From Chitinophagales bacterium (lineage in GTDB: Bacteria > Bacteroidota > Bacteroidia > Chitinophagales > Chitinophagaceae), in contig JAATFV010000138.1 in NCBI GenBank assembly GCA_015655015.1, positions 1 to 47,714 on the forward strand: a stretch of DNA of 47,714 nt, given 5' to 3'. Made by a program: the position numbers and the translations under genes. Shown here piece by piece: positions 1 through 7,502 of this stretch. The notes under the pieces were generated by a model, which was not told where the DNA came from, made no database searches, and saw only the letters and a program-made list of their open reading frames with translations. The first letter of the stretch is position 1. Each line of letters starts with the position of its first letter.

Positions 1-726
1 ACGGCGGCGGAAAGAGGAATTGTCTATATCGATGAGCTCGACAAGATCGCGCGCAAAGGTGACAATCCTTCCATTACCCGGGATGTAAGCGGGGAAGGCG
101 TACAGCAGGGACTCCTGAAACTGCTGGAAGGAACGGATGTATTGGTGCCTCCGCAGGGTGGCAGGAAACATCCCGAGCAAAAGCTGATCAAGATCAACAC
201 ACAGAATATTCTCTTCATCTGCGGCGGGGCCTTTGATGGAGTGGATAAGATCATTGCCCGCAGGATCAACACCAATGCCATTGGCTTTAATGTCAATAAG
301 GAACAACAGGAACAGGCCAAGAAGAACCTGCTGGCCTATGTCAATGCGCCGGATCTGAAGTCATTCGGTCTGATACCGGAATTGCTGGGCCGTCTGCCGG
401 TAGTTACCCATCTGGAGCCCCTGGATAAGACGACGCTTCGTTCCATCCTCACCGAGCCTAAGAACTCTCTTATCCGTCAGTATAAGAAATTATTCGAGCT
501 GGAAGGCATCCAGCTAAGCTTTGACCTGGACGTACTTGACTTTATGGTAGACAAAGCTGTTGAGTTCAAGCTGGGAGCCAGGGGACTGCGCAGCATCTGC
601 GAGAGTATCCTTACCGATGCTATGTTCGAGCTTCCCTCCGCCAAGGAAACCAAGTTCCATCTCGACCTGGAATATGCCCGCAAGAAATTCGACAAGAGCA
701 AGATGAACCTGCTCAAAGTAGCATAA
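1..726 (+). CDS. clpX: ATP-dependent Clp protease ATP-binding subunit ClpX, 3' part
   Basis: The frame is open from base 1, so the N-terminus (zinc-binding domain and Walker A) lies outside the window. ClpX is the AAA+ unfoldase that feeds substrates to ClpP in the cytoplasm. Visible are the Walker B segment [11 protein letters not shown] at the very start, the sensor region around [11 protein letters not shown], the [11 protein letters not shown] stretch, and the C-terminal small AAA domain with [10 protein letters not shown] (sensor 2 arginine). The translation ends LLKVA, as usual for ClpX. A strong hairpin follows the stop. Identity is secure; only the 5' end is missing because of the window edge. 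Confidence 0.97.
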   Translation, partial: TAAERGIVYIDELDKIARKGDNPSITRDVSGEGVQQGLLKLLEGTDVLVPPQGGRKHPEQKLIKINTQNILFICGGAFDGVDKIIARRINTNAIGFNVNKEQQEQAKKNLLAYVNAPDLKSFGLIPELLGRLPVVTHLEPLDKTTLRSILTEPKNSLIRQYKKLFELEGIQLSFDLDVLDFMVDKAVEFKLGARGLRSICESILTDAMFELPSAKETKFHLDLEYARKKFDKSKMNLLKVA

Positions 727-739
727 TATACTTAAAATA

Positions 740-770
740 CTGACGACCTGCCGTAAGGACAGGTCGTCAG
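740..770 (+). terminator. Hairpin after clpX
   Basis: CTGACGACCTG (740-750) and CAGGTCGTCAG (760-770) form a perfect 11-bp stem with a 9-nt loop, 13 bases after the clpX stop. The T-run behind it is short (CTTTAAAT), so it may terminate only partly, leaving read-through into the small gene at 786. Confidence 0.7.
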
Positions 771-785
771 CTTTAAATACACTAT

Positions 786-959
786 ATGGAGGAATTGATC
801 AATCGTATGAAGGCAGAAGGGCTTACGGAAGAACAGGCTTACAAAGCCATCGAAGTAATAAAAGTTTTCACGAAAGAAAAATTCCCTCTTTTTTCAGGCG
901 CCATCGACAAGCTCTTCGACAAGTACGGTACGAAACCCGAGGACGATTTCATGCCTTAA
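786..959 (+). CDS. Small conserved-looking protein, 57 aa
   Basis: A 57-residue frame starts with ATG at 786 and ends TAA at 959, only 60 bases after clpX on the same strand. The product (MEELINRMKAEGLTEEQAYK...) is helical, charged and soluble, with no signal peptide or membrane segment; the region KEKFPLFSGAIDKLFDKYG looks like an amphipathic helix pair. I recognise no named family with certainty; short proteins of this look occur downstream of clpX in related bacteria, but that is memory, not something the sequence proves. Codon use matches clpX. Function unknown. Confidence 0.65.
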   Translation: MEELINRMKAEGLTEEQAYKAIEVIKVFTKEKFPLFSGAIDKLFDKYGTKPEDDFMP

Positions 960-1012
960 TAGTACCATCCCATTCTTTTTCAAATCAAGTATTGCATCAG
1001 CGAAAAACTTCT

Positions 1013-2155
1013 CTAGCTTTTCAATACTTCCCGGGCGATGACCAGCTTCTGAATTTCGGAAGTGCCTTCGCCGATGGTGCAGAGCTTGCTATCCCGGTAA
1101 AACTTCTCCACCGGAAAATCCTTTGTATATCCATAACCGCCAAAGATCTGAACGGCCTCGGTAGCTGTCCGGACGGCGACCTCGCTGGCATAATATTTAG
1201 CCATCGCAGCCTCTTTGGTCATGGGGAGCTTTTTATTTTTCAGGTCCGCAGCCTGCATTGTCAGTAATTCCGCGGCAGCAATTTCCGTGGCCATATCGGC
1301 CAGCTTAAAGGAAATGCCCTGAAAGTTCGAGATAGGCTGGTCGAACTGGCGCCTTTCCTTAGAATATTGAAGAGCAGCCTCCAGGGCGCCCCTGGCGATA
1401 CCCAGGGAAAGGGCTGCAATGGAGATACGGCCCCCATCCAGCACTTTTAACGCCTGCTTGAACCCCTCGCCCGTCTTACCCAGCTTATTGGCACCCGGGA
1501 TCCGGCAATTGTCGAAGACCATTTCTGCCGTTTCGCTGGCGCGCATGCCTAATTTGTTCTCTTTTTTCCCGCCGCTGAACCCTTTTGTCCCTCTTTCCAC
1601 GATGAAGGCGGTGGCGTTGTCTTTAGTCCGGGGCTCTCCCGTCCTGGCCACTACGACAGCGATATCTCCGCTGCGGCCATGTGTGATCCAGTTCTTCGTA
1701 CCGTTGAGCACCCATTCATTTCCTTCCTGAACGGCTGTGCAGCGCATATTAGCGGCATCGCTGCCTGTATTTGCTTCTGTCAGCCCCCAGGCCCCCAGCC
1801 ACTGTGCACTGGCAAGCCCCGGCAGGTATTTTCTTTTTTGTTCTTCATTGCCGAAGGCGAGAATATGCCCGGTGCAGAGGGAGTTATGAGCAGCCAGGCT
1901 CAGGCCGATAGAGCCGCACACCCTGGAAATCTCCTGTATGATCGTAACATATTCAATATAGGAAAGACCGGATCCTCCATATTCTTCCGGGACCACCACG
2001 CCCATCATTCCCAGCTTGCCCAGCTCTTTAAATACCTGGAGGGGAAATTCCTGGCTCTCATCCCATTCCATTACATGCGGCTTGATATGCTGGTTGGCAA
2101 AATCCCGGGCTGTCCGGGCTACCTGCTGTGTAAGTTCATCTGTTGAGAAATCCAT
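1013..2155 (-). CDS. Acyl-CoA dehydrogenase
   Basis: A 380-residue flavoprotein of normal family length that would oxidise acyl-CoA to trans-2-enoyl-CoA in the cytoplasm, passing electrons to electron-transfer flavoprotein. The N-terminal helical domain starts [19 protein letters not shown]; the FAD/substrate signature [19 protein letters not shown] lies near residue 130; WITHGRSGD follows; the C-terminal signature [16 protein letters not shown] and the catalytic-base region [16 protein letters not shown] are intact. It resembles short-chain (butyryl-CoA type) members. It is a single transcription unit with an unusually structured leader (2176-2306). Chain-length specificity cannot be read from sequence alone. 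Confidence 0.95.
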   Translation of the reverse strand: MDFSTDELTQQVARTARDFANQHIKPHVMEWDESQEFPLQVFKELGKLGMMGVVVPEEYGGSGLSYIEYVTIIQEISRVCGSIGLSLAAHNSLCTGHILAFGNEEQKRKYLPGLASAQWLGAWGLTEANTGSDAANMRCTAVQEGNEWVLNGTKNWITHGRSGDIAVVVARTGEPRTKDNATAFIVERGTKGFSGGKKENKLGMRASETAEMVFDNCRIPGANKLGKTGEGFKQALKVLDGGRISIAALSLGIARGALEAALQYSKERRQFDQPISNFQGISFKLADMATEIAAAELLTMQAADLKNKKLPMTKEAAMAKYYASEVAVRTATEAVQIFGGYGYTKDFPVEKFYRDSKLCTIGEGTSEIQKLVIAREVLKS

Positions 2156-2175
2156 GTAAAATACCTTTTAAAAAA

Positions 2176-2206
2176 ACCAGGCAACAACCTTAGGTTATTG
2201 CCTGGT
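2176..2206 (-). promoter_or_regulatory. Terminator-like hairpin in the leader of the acyl-CoA dehydrogenase
   Basis: On the minus strand the 14-base arms ACCAGGCAATAACC and GGTTGTTGCCTGGT pair around a TAA loop and are followed by six T, 20 bases before the ATG at 2155. The single imperfect pair is U-G in minus-strand RNA but A-C in plus-strand RNA, so the structure belongs to the minus transcript. It looks like an intrinsic terminator inside the 5' leader, that is, an attenuator candidate. Confidence 0.55.
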
Positions 2207-2231
2207 AACACTAGCAAACAATCGTTATTGG

Positions 2232-2306
2232 CAATATATTAATCGGCTTTCGCCGTAATATATTGTAAAGTTAGTATATTTTTTTAAAAAACTAACGATT
2301 GTTAGT
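2232..2306 (-). promoter_or_regulatory. Promoter, operator-like palindrome and leader stem of the acyl-CoA dehydrogenase
   Basis: Three elements are nested here. ACTAACGATTGTTAGT (2291-2306) is an inverted repeat with perfect 6-base arms, the sort of site a TetR- or XRE-type repressor binds. TAACTTTA on the minus strand (2266-2273) is one base from the Bacteroidota -7 box TAnnTTTG. Immediately after it, arms CAATATATTA and TAATATATTG (2232-2265) enclose CGGC-GAAA-GCCG, a GNRA-capped hairpin. Whether the last palindrome acts as RNA or as a DNA operator is undecided, because the start site would fall inside its first arm. Confidence 0.45.
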
Positions 2307-2320
2307 TTTAAATTGCTAAA

Positions 2321-2344
2321 AAATCCCGGTTTTAGCCGGGATTT
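2321..2344. terminator. Bidirectional terminator
   Basis: AAATCCCGG and CCGGGATTT form a 9-bp stem around a 6-nt loop; the plus side is followed by TTTCTTTT and the minus side by a T-rich run. It lies 20 bases past the stop of the beta-barrel gene (minus strand), which it most likely serves. Confidence 0.8.
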
Positions 2345-2363
2345 TTCTTTTATAAAAGATTAA

Positions 2364-3068
2364 TCAATAATAATACCGGTATGGGCGGGGACGGGGTCTG
2401 TAGGACCGGGTCCGGTGATAGGTCTGTGAAGGGAGCACCCTTCCCAGGCCGATGATCAATCCGGCACTCAGGCTGAACTGGTAGATATCCGAATAGGTGG
2501 ATATATCGCCCCCCGAGTTGTAGCCGTTGTAGTAATAACTTCCACCGGTAGCGTCTACGGGAGATAATAGCTGAGCTTTTAACTGCAGGCCCAGGCGGGG
2601 TGACACATAAATATTCGTTCCCAGCTGTACTCCCATGGCGAACCGGGTGTCGCTGGTCTGGTCGGTCGTCGTCACTCCCGGGGTCAGTACGGCAGCTCCC
2701 AGGAAGGCGCCGATAAAAGGCCGGACGGTAGAGTTCGGGATAGTAAAAGACTGCACGGCGCCAGCCATAATATAGTCCAGGGAGAGGTCGCCGCCGACGA
2801 TCTTGGTCCGGGGATAGCCATATTCATACAAGCCTGACTGAGTGCCCATATGGCTATAAAGAAGCTCGATGCCAAAACTGCGATTCAGATTGAACTTAAT
2901 GGAGCCGCCCAGGTTGAGCCCATCGCTGATACGGCCATAACTATCATAAAAATTGGTACGGCTGGCAAAAGTGTACCCGGCAGTCGGTATCAATTCCACA
3001 GAAGTCTGCGCAAAGGAATGCAGGGCAGCCAAAATGGCCAATGGCAGAATAATTGCAATTTTCCTCAT
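2364..3068 (-). CDS. Outer-membrane beta-barrel protein
   Basis: A 234-residue protein with a clear signal peptide (MRKIAIILPLAILAALHSFAQ, cleavage expected after the alanine or glutamine). The mature part has alternating hydrophobic/polar strands with tyrosine and glycine (GYTFASRTNFYD, FNLNRSFGIELLYSH, GVQLGTNIYVSPRLGLQLKAQLL, QFSLSAGLIIGLG), typical of small 8-stranded porin-like barrels found across Bacteroidota. After the last strand comes a short tail rich in arginine, proline and tyrosine. No catalytic motif is visible; the role is probably structural or unknown. The start is fixed by the signal peptide. Convergent terminator at 2321. Confidence 0.8.
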   Translation of the reverse strand: MRKIAIILPLAILAALHSFAQTSVELIPTAGYTFASRTNFYDSYGRISDGLNLGGSIKFNLNRSFGIELLYSHMGTQSGLYEYGYPRTKIVGGDLSLDYIMAGAVQSFTIPNSTVRPFIGAFLGAAVLTPGVTTTDQTSDTRFAMGVQLGTNIYVSPRLGLQLKAQLLSPVDATGGSYYYNGYNSGGDISTYSDIYQFSLSAGLIIGLGRVLPSQTYHRTRSYRPRPRPYRYYY

Positions 3069-3277
3069 ATATAAAAGTTTATATCAATTTATAGACATGG
3101 GAATTACCAGAAGGTTTAACAGACGAGCCTGAATTGTTAAAACTTATTGATTGTTAAAGAATTGCAAATTGTCTGTTTTTACCGGATAAGGGAATGGCGG
3201 TTCAAACCGGGAAGAAAAAATAATTGTCTACTAATTTTGTAGACTAATAGATATACTGTAATATTGTGCGGACAAAA

Positions 3278-3348
3278 GGTCGCGTGGCCGAGTGGTCAGG
3301 TACGGGTCTGCAAAACCTTTCACGGCGGTTCGACTCCGCCCACGACCT
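3278..3348 (+). tRNA. tRNA-Cys (GCA)
   Basis: A 71-nt cloverleaf: acceptor GGTCGCG/CACGACC, D-stem GCC/GGT, anticodon loop CTGCAAA (3308-3314, anticodon GCA at 3310-3312), T-arm GGCGG-TTCGACT-CCGCC, discriminator T; CCA is not encoded. Two positions do not pair: C6 with A67 in the acceptor and C27 with T43 at the top of the anticodon stem. The gene has its own strong terminator (3386-3417), arguing that it is expressed. Confidence 0.92.
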
Positions 3349-3385
3349 CTCCGAACTTTTTTCATATGGCAAGCAATCGTTAGAC

Positions 3386-3417
3386 GAGGCTGTATTTCTA
3401 TACGGCCTCTTTTTTTT
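3386..3417 (+). terminator. Rho-independent terminator of tRNA-Cys
   Basis: GAGGC-T-GTAT pairs with ATAC-G-GCCTC (10 pairs with one G-T) around the loop TTCT and is followed directly by eight T. A textbook intrinsic terminator, 38 bases after the tRNA. Confidence 0.9.
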
Positions 3418-3453
3418 ACTTATAGCGGTAAACTGTTACCCGGATTTGAGCTA

Positions 3454-4571
3454 GTGTTATGATTGTATAATTAATATACTAATTAATGCTTATCTTTGGG
3501 ATATGGCAAGAATATCCCAACCAATAAAGGCGACGGAATCGGAGCGGTCAGAGTTATTGTCAATGAGCCGGTCGCATAAGCTGGACAGTCGGTATGTACT
3601 TAGGTCCCGAATAATATTATATTCCCTGGAAGGCCGGCGGCTTGATGAAATTATGGAACTGGTAGGTTGTACACGGATGGTGGTGAATAAATGGCGGAAC
3701 CGGTTTAGAGCAGCTGGTATAGAGGGTTTAAAAGATGCAGCCCGGAGCGGGAAGCCGGCGACATTTGACGCAACGGATGAAGCGAAGGTTATTCAGAAGG
3801 CTTGTGAAAAACCGGGACAAGGATATACCAATTGGTCCCAGCGTCGCATTGCAGAAGAGGTGGGGATGAGCCAATCCAAAGTAAACCAGATACTTAAAAA
3901 AGCAATCTTAAAACCTCATAAGGTAGAATATTGGTGTGGTAAAAGTCCTGACCCAGAGTTTGATTCCAAAATGATGACGATCGTGGGGCTATATATGAAT
4001 CCCCCAGAAAATGCGATTGTACTAAGTGTAGATGAAAAAAGCCAGATGCAGGCATTGGACAGGAGTCAGCCAGAATTACCATTACGAAGTGGGGCACCCA
4101 GGAGACAGACAGCTACATACAAGCGTAATGGTACCCTGTCACTGATTGCCTCTTTGGCGGTGCACAGCGGAGAGATCATTGGAAAGTCCATTGATAGCAA
4201 TAACAAAGATAATTTCTTAAGCTTTTTGAAAAGACTGGATAGGACGTATCGCAATGCCACACTTCATATCATTGTGGACAATTTCTCTTCCCACAAGCAT
4301 AAAGATGTAAAAGAATGGCTCAGCCACAAAAGGAAGATCAAATTGCATTACACGCCGACCTATTCATCGTGGCTTAATCAGGTTGAGATATGGTTTAACA
4401 TGTTATCAAAGGATGTCCTTAAAGGTGGAATATGGAAGTCTACCAAACAAATGGCCGACCAGATCATGGAATATATCAATACTTATAATCAAACTCGGGC
4501 AAAACCCTTCCAATGGACCTATAATGGGCGTAAAAATGACAAATAGTATACTAATTATGAAATCACCACAC
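3454..4571 (+). mobile_element. IS630-family insertion sequence
   Basis: The element is 1118 bp. Its 28-bp terminal inverted repeats (3454-3481 and 4544-4571) match at 23 of 28 positions, both beginning GTGT and ending TATACTA. It is flanked on each side by TA (3452-3453 and 4572-4573), the target duplication typical of the IS630/Tc1-mariner superfamily. Removing one TA and the element gives an empty site centred on the palindrome AGCTAGCT. The transposase gene is intact, so the copy may be active and recent. Confidence 0.9.
3503..4546 (+). CDS. IS630-family transposase
   Basis: A 347-residue, apparently complete DDE transposase. The N-terminal third holds two helix-turn-helix regions (around GCTRMVVNKWRNRFRAAGI and WSQRRIAEEVGMSQSKVNQI). 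The catalytic triad is visible as D177 in VLSVDEKSQ, D259 in LHIIVDNFSSH and E295 in SSWLNQVEIWF, with the D-D spacing and D35E pattern of IS630 members. The stop codon lies inside the right terminal repeat. A perfect TATCTTTG box ends four bases before the ATG, suggesting a near-leaderless transcript that starts inside the element. Confidence 0.95.
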   Translation: MARISQPIKATESERSELLSMSRSHKLDSRYVLRSRIILYSLEGRRLDEIMELVGCTRMVVNKWRNRFRAAGIEGLKDAARSGKPATFDATDEAKVIQKACEKPGQGYTNWSQRRIAEEVGMSQSKVNQILKKAILKPHKVEYWCGKSPDPEFDSKMMTIVGLYMNPPENAIVLSVDEKSQMQALDRSQPELPLRSGAPRRQTATYKRNGTLSLIASLAVHSGEIIGKSIDSNNKDNFLSFLKRLDRTYRNATLHIIVDNFSSHKHKDVKEWLSHKRKIKLHYTPTYSSWLNQVEIWFNMLSKDVLKGGIWKSTKQMADQIMEYINTYNQTRAKPFQWTYNGRKNDK

Positions 4572-5344
4572 TAGCTATTCAGCACCAGGCCGTCATAGGC
4601 CAGTTCCATACCCGGGGGAAGGGTGGGGTTCGTATCGGCATATCGCCCCAGCTGATGGCTGATATGGGTAAAATAAGCCCGGGGTATTCCCAGGTCCTTT
4701 ACTTCGGCGATAGCTTCCTGCAAGGTGTAGTGAGAGACATGTTTCTCATGCCGAAGGGCATTCAATACGATCAGTTCGCTGCCCCTGATCTTTTCCTTCT
4801 CTTCTTCTTCGATACGATTGGCATCGGTGATATAGGTAAATTTCCCAAAGCGGAAACCCAGTACGGGCATTTTGAGATGCCATACCTGGATAGGCTGAAT
4901 ATGAATATCCCCGACGACAAAGGGGTCTTTATCGATCCTGTTCAGGCGCAGATCCGGGATACCGGGATATTTCACATCGGCAAAAGCATAGGGGAACTCC
5001 CGCACAATGGACTCCTGGGTCATTTCATTCGCATAGAGATCCATGGGCCTGCGCTGAAAGAAATTGTAGGCCCTTACGTCGTCCAGTCCGGCCAAGTGAT
5101 CTTTATGAGGATGGGTAAAGAGGACGGCATCCAGCTCCTTTATATCCGCCCGGAGCATCTGGTAGCGGAAGTCGGGCGTTGTGTCGACGACGATACGGGT
5201 GGTAGCCGATTGAACGAGAATGCTTGAACGGAGCCGCTTATCCCTTTTGTCAGGAGAGGCACAGACCTCACAGGGGCAGGCGATCATAGGAACGCCGGTG
5301 CTGGTGCCTGTACCAAGAAAGGTGATCTTTAACGGGGGATTCAT
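4571..5344 (-). CDS. MBL-fold metal-dependent hydrolase, PhnP-like
   Basis: A 257-residue metallo-beta-lactamase-fold protein. The metal-binding motif appears as LFTHPHKDHLAGLDD (HxHxDH), followed by the later ligands in YITDAN and the C-terminal FTHISHQLG. An N-terminal GTGTSTGVP loop and a zinc-cysteine cluster (IACPCEVCAS) place it with the PhnP/cyclic-phosphodiesterase-like branch, whose members cleave cyclic phosphates; the true substrate here is unknown. The stop codon TAG overlaps the TA target of the IS630 element: its G comes from the element, and the coding sequence is unchanged. It directly abuts the start of its own upstream neighbour's stop at 5345, so the two are cotranscribed. 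Confidence 0.9.
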   Translation of the reverse strand: MNPPLKITFLGTGTSTGVPMIACPCEVCASPDKRDKRLRSSILVQSATTRIVVDTTPDFRYQMLRADIKELDAVLFTHPHKDHLAGLDDVRAYNFFQRRPMDLYANEMTQESIVREFPYAFADVKYPGIPDLRLNRIDKDPFVVGDIHIQPIQVWHLKMPVLGFRFGKFTYITDANRIEEEEKEKIRGSELIVLNALRHEKHVSHYTLQEAIAEVKDLGIPRAYFTHISHQLGRYADTNPTLPPGMELAYDGLVLNS

Positions 5345-5620
5345 TTATTCGCCATTTAGCTGATGAGTAGCTATGACATCATCGTAAATCCTGCGAACTT
5401 CCGGGCTTAGCGCTTCCGGTGAGATCTTCAGCTGCGGGATAATATCGATAAGGGTGTTGATACGGCCTTCGAGCTGAAGGAACTTATTCAGGACGATGAC
5501 CTTTCTTTGTTCCAGTATACAATAGCCGCTCTGGAAGTTACCTCTTTCATAGCGGATGATGTATTCAGCTTCATCCAGTACCCTTTCGATCTTGTCGAGC
5601 GTCGTTTGTGTAATTTTCAT
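5345..5620 (-). CDS. Conserved hypothetical protein, 91 aa
   Basis: A 91-residue soluble protein with no signal peptide or membrane segment. It begins MKITQTTLDKIERVLDEAEY and contains a central strand-like part (FQSGYCILEQRKVIVLNKFL) followed by helices, ending THQLNGE. I know similar short proteins next to MBL hydrolases in Bacteroidota, but no function is established. Its stop is immediately followed by the ATG of the MBL gene, so they share a transcript. The start at 5620 lies just two bases from a GC-rich palindromic repeat (5622-5644). Confidence 0.8.
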   Translation of the reverse strand: MKITQTTLDKIERVLDEAEYIIRYERGNFQSGYCILEQRKVIVLNKFLQLEGRINTLIDIIPQLKISPEALSPEVRRIYDDVIATHQLNGE

Positions 5621-5621
5621 A

Positions 5622-5792
5622 CCCCCTAGCCCCCTAAAGGGGGGATTTGGTAAGCCTCAAAGTTACATATTTAGCACGGTGTTAGGGCATTAGCTGTTTC
5701 AAACTTATCCACGAACGATCAGGGGATTGTGTATAATATCCTTTTTACCTTATAGGAGTTCCTAAAGAATTCCCCCTTCAGGGGGCTAGGGG
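5622..5792. repeat. Pair of inverted CCCCCTAA-type intergenic repeats
   Basis: Copy one (5622-5644) reads CCCCCTAG then CCCCCTAAAGGGGGG; copy two (5772-5792) is the same unit in reverse (CCCCCTTCAGGGGG then CTAGGGG). Each is itself a C5/G5 hairpin, and together they flank about 127 bp of AT-rich noncoding DNA. A third, shorter copy sits at 38588-38601. I see no gene in this gap. Confidence 0.75.
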
Positions 5793-5797
5793 ATGGG

Positions 5798-7357
5798 TCA
5801 GGCCTTGCTGGTCATACGGATCACCGGGATGATCATTTCTTCCAGGCTCACCCCGCCATGCTGGAACGTATTCTTATAATAATTCACGTAATAATTATAA
5901 TTATTGGGATAACAGAGAAAACCGTCCCCCCTGGCAAAAATAAAGGAAGAGTTCACGGTAGGCACCGGCAATCCTGCTTCTTTCGGATCCCGGAAGGCCA
6001 GCACCTCTTTCGGCTCGTAGTTGAGGTTGCGGCCATGTTTGTAACGCAGATTGGTGGTGGTCTGCTTGTCTCCAATGACCTTATAGGGGGTTTTCACCCG
6101 CACGCTGCCATGATCCGTGGCGAGAATGATATTTATCTTCTTGTCGGCGATCTTCTTGAGGGCCTGATGAAGGGGGGAATGCTCAAACCAGCTGGTAGTA
6201 ATGCTGCGATAGCTGATCTCGTCACTGGCAAGCTCTTTCAGCACTTCCATTTCCGTCCGGGCGTGGCTGAGCATATCTACAAAATTGTATACGATGACAT
6301 TGATGTCATTGTTCAGGAGATTGTGGATATTATTTACCAGGTCCTGGCCGGCCTGGAAGTTCACCACTTTTGTATAGGAAGACTTAAGATTATCTTTTTT
6401 GAGACGCTTGAGCTGCGCACGGAAGAATTCTTCTTCAAAGAGGTTCTTCCCGCCTTCTTCGTCATCATTCTTCCATTGGGAAGGAAATAACTTCTCAATG
6501 TCGATGGGCATCAGCCCGGAGAAAACGGCATTGCGGCTATACTGGGTAGCCGTAGGCAGGATGCTGTAAAAACTATCTTCTTCCAGTATGCGAAAGCTCT
6601 CCGCGAAGATGGGTTGAATGGCCTTCCACTGGTCGATACGCAGGTTGTCCAGCAGAATAAAAAAAGTAGGTATCCCTTTCTCCACATGGGGCAGCACTTT
6701 GAACTGGAACAGGGTATGGGACATGATCGGGGACTCGTCAGACTTTGGATTCACCCAGCGGGCATAATTTTTCGATACGAACTTGAAAAACTCCGTATTA
6801 GCCTCCTGTTTCTGCGATTGTAAGATCTTGATCATTTCCGGGCTGTCGCTCTTCTCCATCTCCAGCTCCCAGTAGACTAGTTTTTTATAGATATCCATCC
6901 ATTCATTGTAATCAGGATTGCTGTTCAATGCCATGAACAGGTTGCGGAACTGTTGCTGATAGGCGGTAGTGGTCTTTTCCGACACCAGCCTTTTATTGTC
7001 GATGATCTTTTTCAGGCTGAGCAGGACCTGGTTGGGGTTGACCGGCTTGATGAGATAATCCGTGATCTGGCTGCCGATGGCCTCGTCCATGAGGTTTTCC
7101 GTCTCATTCTTAGTGATCAATACCACCGGTATCTGCTGGTTGGCCTCTTTGATCCTGGCCAGGGTCTCCAGCCCGGTGATCCCCGGCATGGTCTCATCCA
7201 TCAACACTACATCGATGGGATGCTCCTTTACATAATCTATCGCGTCAAAGCCATTTGTCATGGCCGTCACCTCATATCCTTTATTCTCCAGGAACAGGAT
7301 CTGTGAGTGCAAGCTTTCTATTTCGTCGTCGACCCAGAGTATTTTGCCTAAAGCCAT
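5798..7357 (-). CDS. porX: PorX, response regulator/PglZ protein controlling type IX secretion
   Basis: A 519-residue two-part cytoplasmic protein. Residues 1-120 are a receiver domain: acidic pocket D10-D11, phosphoacceptor D54 in VVLMDETMPG, and a conserved lysine in DYLIKPVNP. The remainder is a helical linker plus a PglZ/alkaline-phosphatase-like domain with metal-site segments FFILLDNLRIDQW, NVIVYNFVDMLSH and INIILATDHGSV. This architecture is that of PorX, which with histidine kinase PorY and sigma factor SigP governs T9SS genes; the PglZ part of PorX is reported to hydrolyse oligonucleotides. The ending (HGGVSLEEMIIPVIRM) is characteristic. It fits the T9SS cargo at 30415. No porY in the window. 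Confidence 0.95.
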   Translation of the reverse strand: MALGKILWVDDEIESLHSQILFLENKGYEVTAMTNGFDAIDYVKEHPIDVVLMDETMPGITGLETLARIKEANQQIPVVLITKNETENLMDEAIGSQITDYLIKPVNPNQVLLSLKKIIDNKRLVSEKTTTAYQQQFRNLFMALNSNPDYNEWMDIYKKLVYWELEMEKSDSPEMIKILQSQKQEANTEFFKFVSKNYARWVNPKSDESPIMSHTLFQFKVLPHVEKGIPTFFILLDNLRIDQWKAIQPIFAESFRILEEDSFYSILPTATQYSRNAVFSGLMPIDIEKLFPSQWKNDDEEGGKNLFEEEFFRAQLKRLKKDNLKSSYTKVVNFQAGQDLVNNIHNLLNNDINVIVYNFVDMLSHARTEMEVLKELASDEISYRSITTSWFEHSPLHQALKKIADKKINIILATDHGSVRVKTPYKVIGDKQTTTNLRYKHGRNLNYEPKEVLAFRDPKEAGLPVPTVNSSFIFARGDGFLCYPNNYNYYVNYYKNTFQHGGVSLEEMIIPVIRMTSKA

Positions 7358-7502
7358 AATAAATTTTATTTAGAGGGTGAGGATTCAAAGATTCGGAGAA
7401 TAGGGGTAAATTAACAAATCCCGGCGTCAAATGTAAATTATCCGACCTGCATTTGTAGATTTGGAGGTTGTTTTAGGTCGTTTTAACAAAATCCAAACAG
7501 GA

